Below are positions 14,187 through 15,778 of a DNA stretch of 15,778 bases, one piece after another. The DNA is taken from assembly GCA_045633005.1 (NCBI GenBank), contig JAZQXT010000071.1, positions 1 to 15,778 of the forward strand, given 5' to 3'. The stretch's first letter is position 1. Each line of letters starts with the position of its first letter. The notes under the pieces were generated by a model. That model was not told the origin of the DNA and made no database searches. It saw only the letters and a program-made list of their open reading frames with translations. Source of the stretch: CAG-390 sp045633005 (GTDB lineage: Bacteria > Bacillota > Clostridia > Oscillospirales > CAG-272). Made by a program: the position numbers and the translations under genes.

Positions 14187-14710
14187 CAGTCGAACATTCC
14201 CTCGATTGGGCGCACGAGAACACCTTCGTCAAGGTCGATGGAAACTATAAATTCATCGACCGCGGGGATCATTCTCTCTCCCGCCTCGGTATTTACCGTG
14301 TATATGTCCGTTGCGCCGTTATTAAAGACCTCGCTGATCTTTCCGTACAGCTTTCCGCTGTCTGCGTCGATAACGGGCAGACCTATAAGGTCGGCAATAA
14401 AATAATCTCCCTCGTCAAGCGGGACGTCATCGCGCGATGCAAAGATGACCGTTTCCTTCATCGACTCGGCGGTATCTATGTCGTTTATCCCTTCGATAGC
14501 GGCGATGACGAATCTTTTGTGAACGTACGCGCGTGTAACGCGCTTCTCTGTAAACTCATTATTTACCTTAAAATAAACTCTATCAAGCTCGGCAAGAATT
14601 TCGGGGGAATCGCACCAAGAGTCGATCTTGACCTCTCCTTTAACGCCGTGAGTATTGATGATCTTTCCGCATTCGAGATATTTGCCGTCGTCTAAAAGCA
14701 TATCCTTCAT
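14186..14710 (-). CDS. rimM: Ribosome maturation factor RimM
   Basis: RimM binds ribosomal protein uS19 and helps assemble the 30S head. The protein is 174 residues. The N-terminal RimM barrel is marked by LECGKIINTHGVKGEVKI (12-29), and the C-terminal PRC-barrel by DYFIADLIGLPVID (102-115) and GKISEVFNNGATDIYTV (123-139). Two adjacent ATGs occur (14713 and 14710); GGAGG (14719-14723) is 5 and 8 bases away, so 14710 is preferred. The longest start at 14740 would be only about 4 bases from the predicted transcription start, so it is unlikely. It is first in the operon and overlaps trmD. Confidence 0.95.
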   Translation of the reverse strand: MKDMLLDDGKYLECGKIINTHGVKGEVKIDSWCDSPEILAELDRVYFKVNNEFTEKRVTRAYVHKRFVIAAIEGINDIDTAESMKETVIFASRDDVPLDEGDYFIADLIGLPVIDADSGKLYGKISEVFNNGATDIYTVNTEAGERMIPAVDEFIVSIDLDEGVLVRPIEGMFD

Positions 14711-14750
14711 CATCAAAGCCTCCATGGAAAATCTTTTCATTATTTATAGT

Positions 14751-14779
14751 AGTATAGCACATTTTTTTGTTTTTTTCAA
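14751..14779 (-). promoter_or_regulatory. Predicted sigma-A promoter of the rimM-trmD-polymerase-DUF4330 operon
   Basis: On the minus strand TTGAAA (14774-14779), 17 bases and TATACT (14751-14756) give a start near 14744 and a leader of about 33 bases that includes the GGAGG site of rimM. Confidence 0.7.
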
Positions 14780-14830
14780 CATATAAATGATTGTTTTTGG
14801 TACTTGAGTAAATATTTTTCGCAATTGGAC

Positions 14831-14859
14831 TTGAAAAAGAATTCCAAATAGTGTATAAT
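14831..14859 (+). promoter_or_regulatory. Predicted sigma-A promoter of yajC
   Basis: TTGAAA (14831-14836), a 17-base spacer and a perfect TATAAT (14854-14859) would start transcription near 14866, about 27 bases before the yajC ATG. The ATG at 14869 is too close to this start to be used. The 50 bases back to the rimM -35 box are AT-rich with poly-T runs and hold nothing else I can name. Confidence 0.75.
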
Positions 14860-14892
14860 ATATTCATTATGAAATCTTGGAGGAAAAAAACT

Positions 14893-15213
14893 ATGTCTTT
14901 TTTGACCGGAGGGGGCGGAGCTCTCTACTCTATTATTATGATCGGCGGACTTCTGCTCGTATTTTATTTCTTTATGATCAGACCCCAGCGCAAGCAGGAA
15001 AAAGAAACTCAGACAATGCGCAACAACCTTGCCGTAGGTGACGAGATCGTTACCATCGGCGGTATCGTCGGCATCATCGTTGCCATCAGCGGCGAGGAGA
15101 CCATCACCATCATCTCTTCTCGCGACCGCACAAGGATCCAGCTTCTCAAATCCGCAGTATCGCGCGTTCAGGTATCTGCCGAAGAAAGCAACGGCTCTGA
15201 TAAAAACGACTAA
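14893..15213 (+). CDS. yajC: Preprotein translocase subunit YajC
   Basis: YajC is a small accessory membrane protein that associates with SecDF and the SecYEG channel. The 106-residue product has a Gly-rich N-terminus, one membrane segment (about 10-28), then the family signature FMIRPQRKQEK (27-37) and a cytosolic domain with LAVGDEIVTIGGIVGII (46-62). GGAGG (14879-14883) lies 9 bases before the ATG, which sets the start; upstream in-frame starts overlap the promoter. In many Firmicutes yajC follows tgt, but here it has its own promoter and is divergent from rimM. It precedes the TIGR04086 gene, separated by a long hairpin. Confidence 0.95.
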   Translation: MSFLTGGGGALYSIIMIGGLLLVFYFFMIRPQRKQEKETQTMRNNLAVGDEIVTIGGIVGIIVAISGEETITIISSRDRTRIQLLKSAVSRVQVSAEESNGSDKND

Positions 15214-15227
15214 TTCAGAATAATGCG

Positions 15228-15277
15228 TTCCTCCGAGGAATATATTTTACCAAATATATTTTTCGGAGGAATTTTTT
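15228..15277 (+). promoter_or_regulatory. Long hairpin sequestering the ribosome-binding site of the TIGR04086 gene; terminator-like
   Basis: Bases 15228-15236 pair perfectly with 15263-15271 (9 base pairs). Two G-U pairs follow (15237-15238 with 15261-15262), then 15239-15247 pairs perfectly with 15252-15260 (9 more), closing a 4-base loop UACC (15248-15251). The 20-pair stem ends in six T (15272-15277) directly before the ATG at 15278. The GGAGGAA ribosome-binding site (15265-15271) is wholly inside the 3' arm. It can be read as an intrinsic terminator after yajC, a translational block, or both. Confidence 0.8.
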
Positions 15278-15721
15278 ATGAACGGAACAAAAAAGCCTTC
15301 CCGCAAGCGCCGAGCGCACGAGAAGGTTGCATCTTTGCCGTCAGCCATTCTTTTGGGAGTCGCCGTTGCGTTGGGCGTCGGAGTGCCGCTATTGCTTATC
15401 TTCACCCTCTTTCTTTACAGAACGGCTGACCCTGCCGCCCTCTCCGCAGTTTTATCCCTCGTCGCCCTTTACGCAGGATGCGCCGCGGGCGGCTTCTCTG
15501 CTATGAGAAAAATGCTCAGTTCATCGGGATACACGGCGTGTGCGATAGCGGCGCTCGCGATATCAACGCTCGCGCTTTCGGTCAGTCTCATCTGCAAAGC
15601 TTCGGGAACGAGCTTTGTCGCTACCGTCGGATATTACGCAGGTATATTTGCCGCCTTTTTCGCAGGCGCCTTTCTCGGCAGACGGCGAAATTCTCACCCC
15701 AAACACCGTAGAAAAAAATAA
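15278..15721 (+). CDS. TIGR04086-family membrane protein
   Basis: The 147-residue protein has a very basic head, four membrane segments (about 20-47, 53-73, 84-106 and 113-134) and a basic tail, GRRRNSHPKHRRKK. This layout, a position just after yajC, and the weak Gly/Ala-rich helices (YAGCAAGGFSAMRK, YYAGIFAAFFAGAFLGRR) fit the TIGR04086/YrzE-like family of small Firmicute membrane proteins, for which no function is known. The start has GGAGGAA 6 bases upstream, buried in the hairpin described separately. From memory, these genes often sit near yajC and the SCIFF peptide gene in Clostridia; the window ends before that could be tested. Confidence 0.8.
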   Translation: MNGTKKPSRKRRAHEKVASLPSAILLGVAVALGVGVPLLLIFTLFLYRTADPAALSAVLSLVALYAGCAAGGFSAMRKMLSSSGYTACAIAALAISTLALSVSLICKASGTSFVATVGYYAGIFAAFFAGAFLGRRRNSHPKHRRKK

Positions 15722-15766
15722 CCGGCGGAAAAGGAAACCAATTTTGGGGGGTATTTTTTTCGGATA

Positions 15767-15772
15767 TTGTCA
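15767..15772 (+). promoter_or_regulatory. Possible -35 element of a gene beyond the window
   Basis: TTGTCA differs by one base from the TTGACA consensus. A -10 box would fall at about 15790, outside the window, so this cannot be confirmed. A run of seven T (15754-15760) precedes it and may end the yajC transcript, but no convincing stem lies before that run. Confidence 0.25.
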
Positions 15773-15778
15773 AAAAAA

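Noticed and set aside
1..15778. CRISPR arrays, transposons, prophage genes, tRNA genes
   Set aside because: No regularly spaced repeats, transposase motifs, phage structural genes or tRNA-like cloverleaf were seen; gene content is chromosomal housekeeping.

Overview
The window looks like a chromosomal segment of a spore-forming Firmicute, most likely an uncultured or gut-type member of the Clostridia. The evidence is a full-length spoIVA with a sigma-E-like promoter, a Gram-positive type HPr with both His15 and Ser46, strong GGAGG ribosome-binding sites, sigma-A promoters with 17-base spacers, and families common in Clostridia (TraX, paired DUF4330 proteins, YajC followed by a TIGR04086 membrane protein). 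I see no insertion sequence, prophage, CRISPR array, tRNA or rRNA. There is no gene-free stretch longer than about 190 bases.

Layout, left to right. (1) 40-2173, minus strand: a three-gene operon with stop/start overlaps, encoding a DivIVA-like coiled-coil protein, an XRE regulator with a helical C-terminus, and a small lipoprotein with a His/Cys motif. (2) 2314-3605, plus strand: xpt (xanthine salvage) overlapping a TraX-family membrane protein, divergent from operon 1, with back-to-back promoters. (3) A bidirectional terminator, then spoIVA on the minus strand (3635-5113). (4) 5248-6303, plus strand: a Rossmann-FkbM methyltransferase divergent from spoIVA, then a second bidirectional terminator. 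(5) 6318-10302, minus strand: ptsH (HPr), a terminator, then uvrC-rsmD-coaD-metallophosphoesterase, tightly packed and overlapping. (6) 10460-14710, minus strand: rimM-trmD, an O-antigen-ligase-like polymerase and two tandem DUF4330 membrane proteins, probably one transcript from a promoter at 14751-14779. (7) 14893-15721, plus strand: yajC and a TIGR04086 membrane protein, separated by a long hairpin that contains the ribosome-binding site of the second gene.

Most genes are housekeeping: tRNA and rRNA modification or maturation (trmD, rimM, rsmD), DNA repair (uvrC), CoA synthesis (coaD), purine salvage (xpt), carbon regulation (ptsH), secretion (yajC) and spore coat assembly (spoIVA). The less ordinary parts are the DivIVA-like/XRE/lipoprotein operon, the polymerase plus DUF4330 pair attached to rimM-trmD in place of the usual ribosomal protein genes, the FkbM protein beside spoIVA, and the hairpin upstream of the TIGR04086 gene. 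I did not find a clearly new multi-gene system. The strongest candidates for follow-up are the hairpin and the first operon.

Several starts differ from the longest open frame because a good ribosome-binding site, or a promoter overlapping the longer start, decides them (spoIVA, ptsH, rimM, the FkbM gene, yajC, rsmD, the DivIVA-like gene, the phosphoesterase and the second DUF4330 gene).
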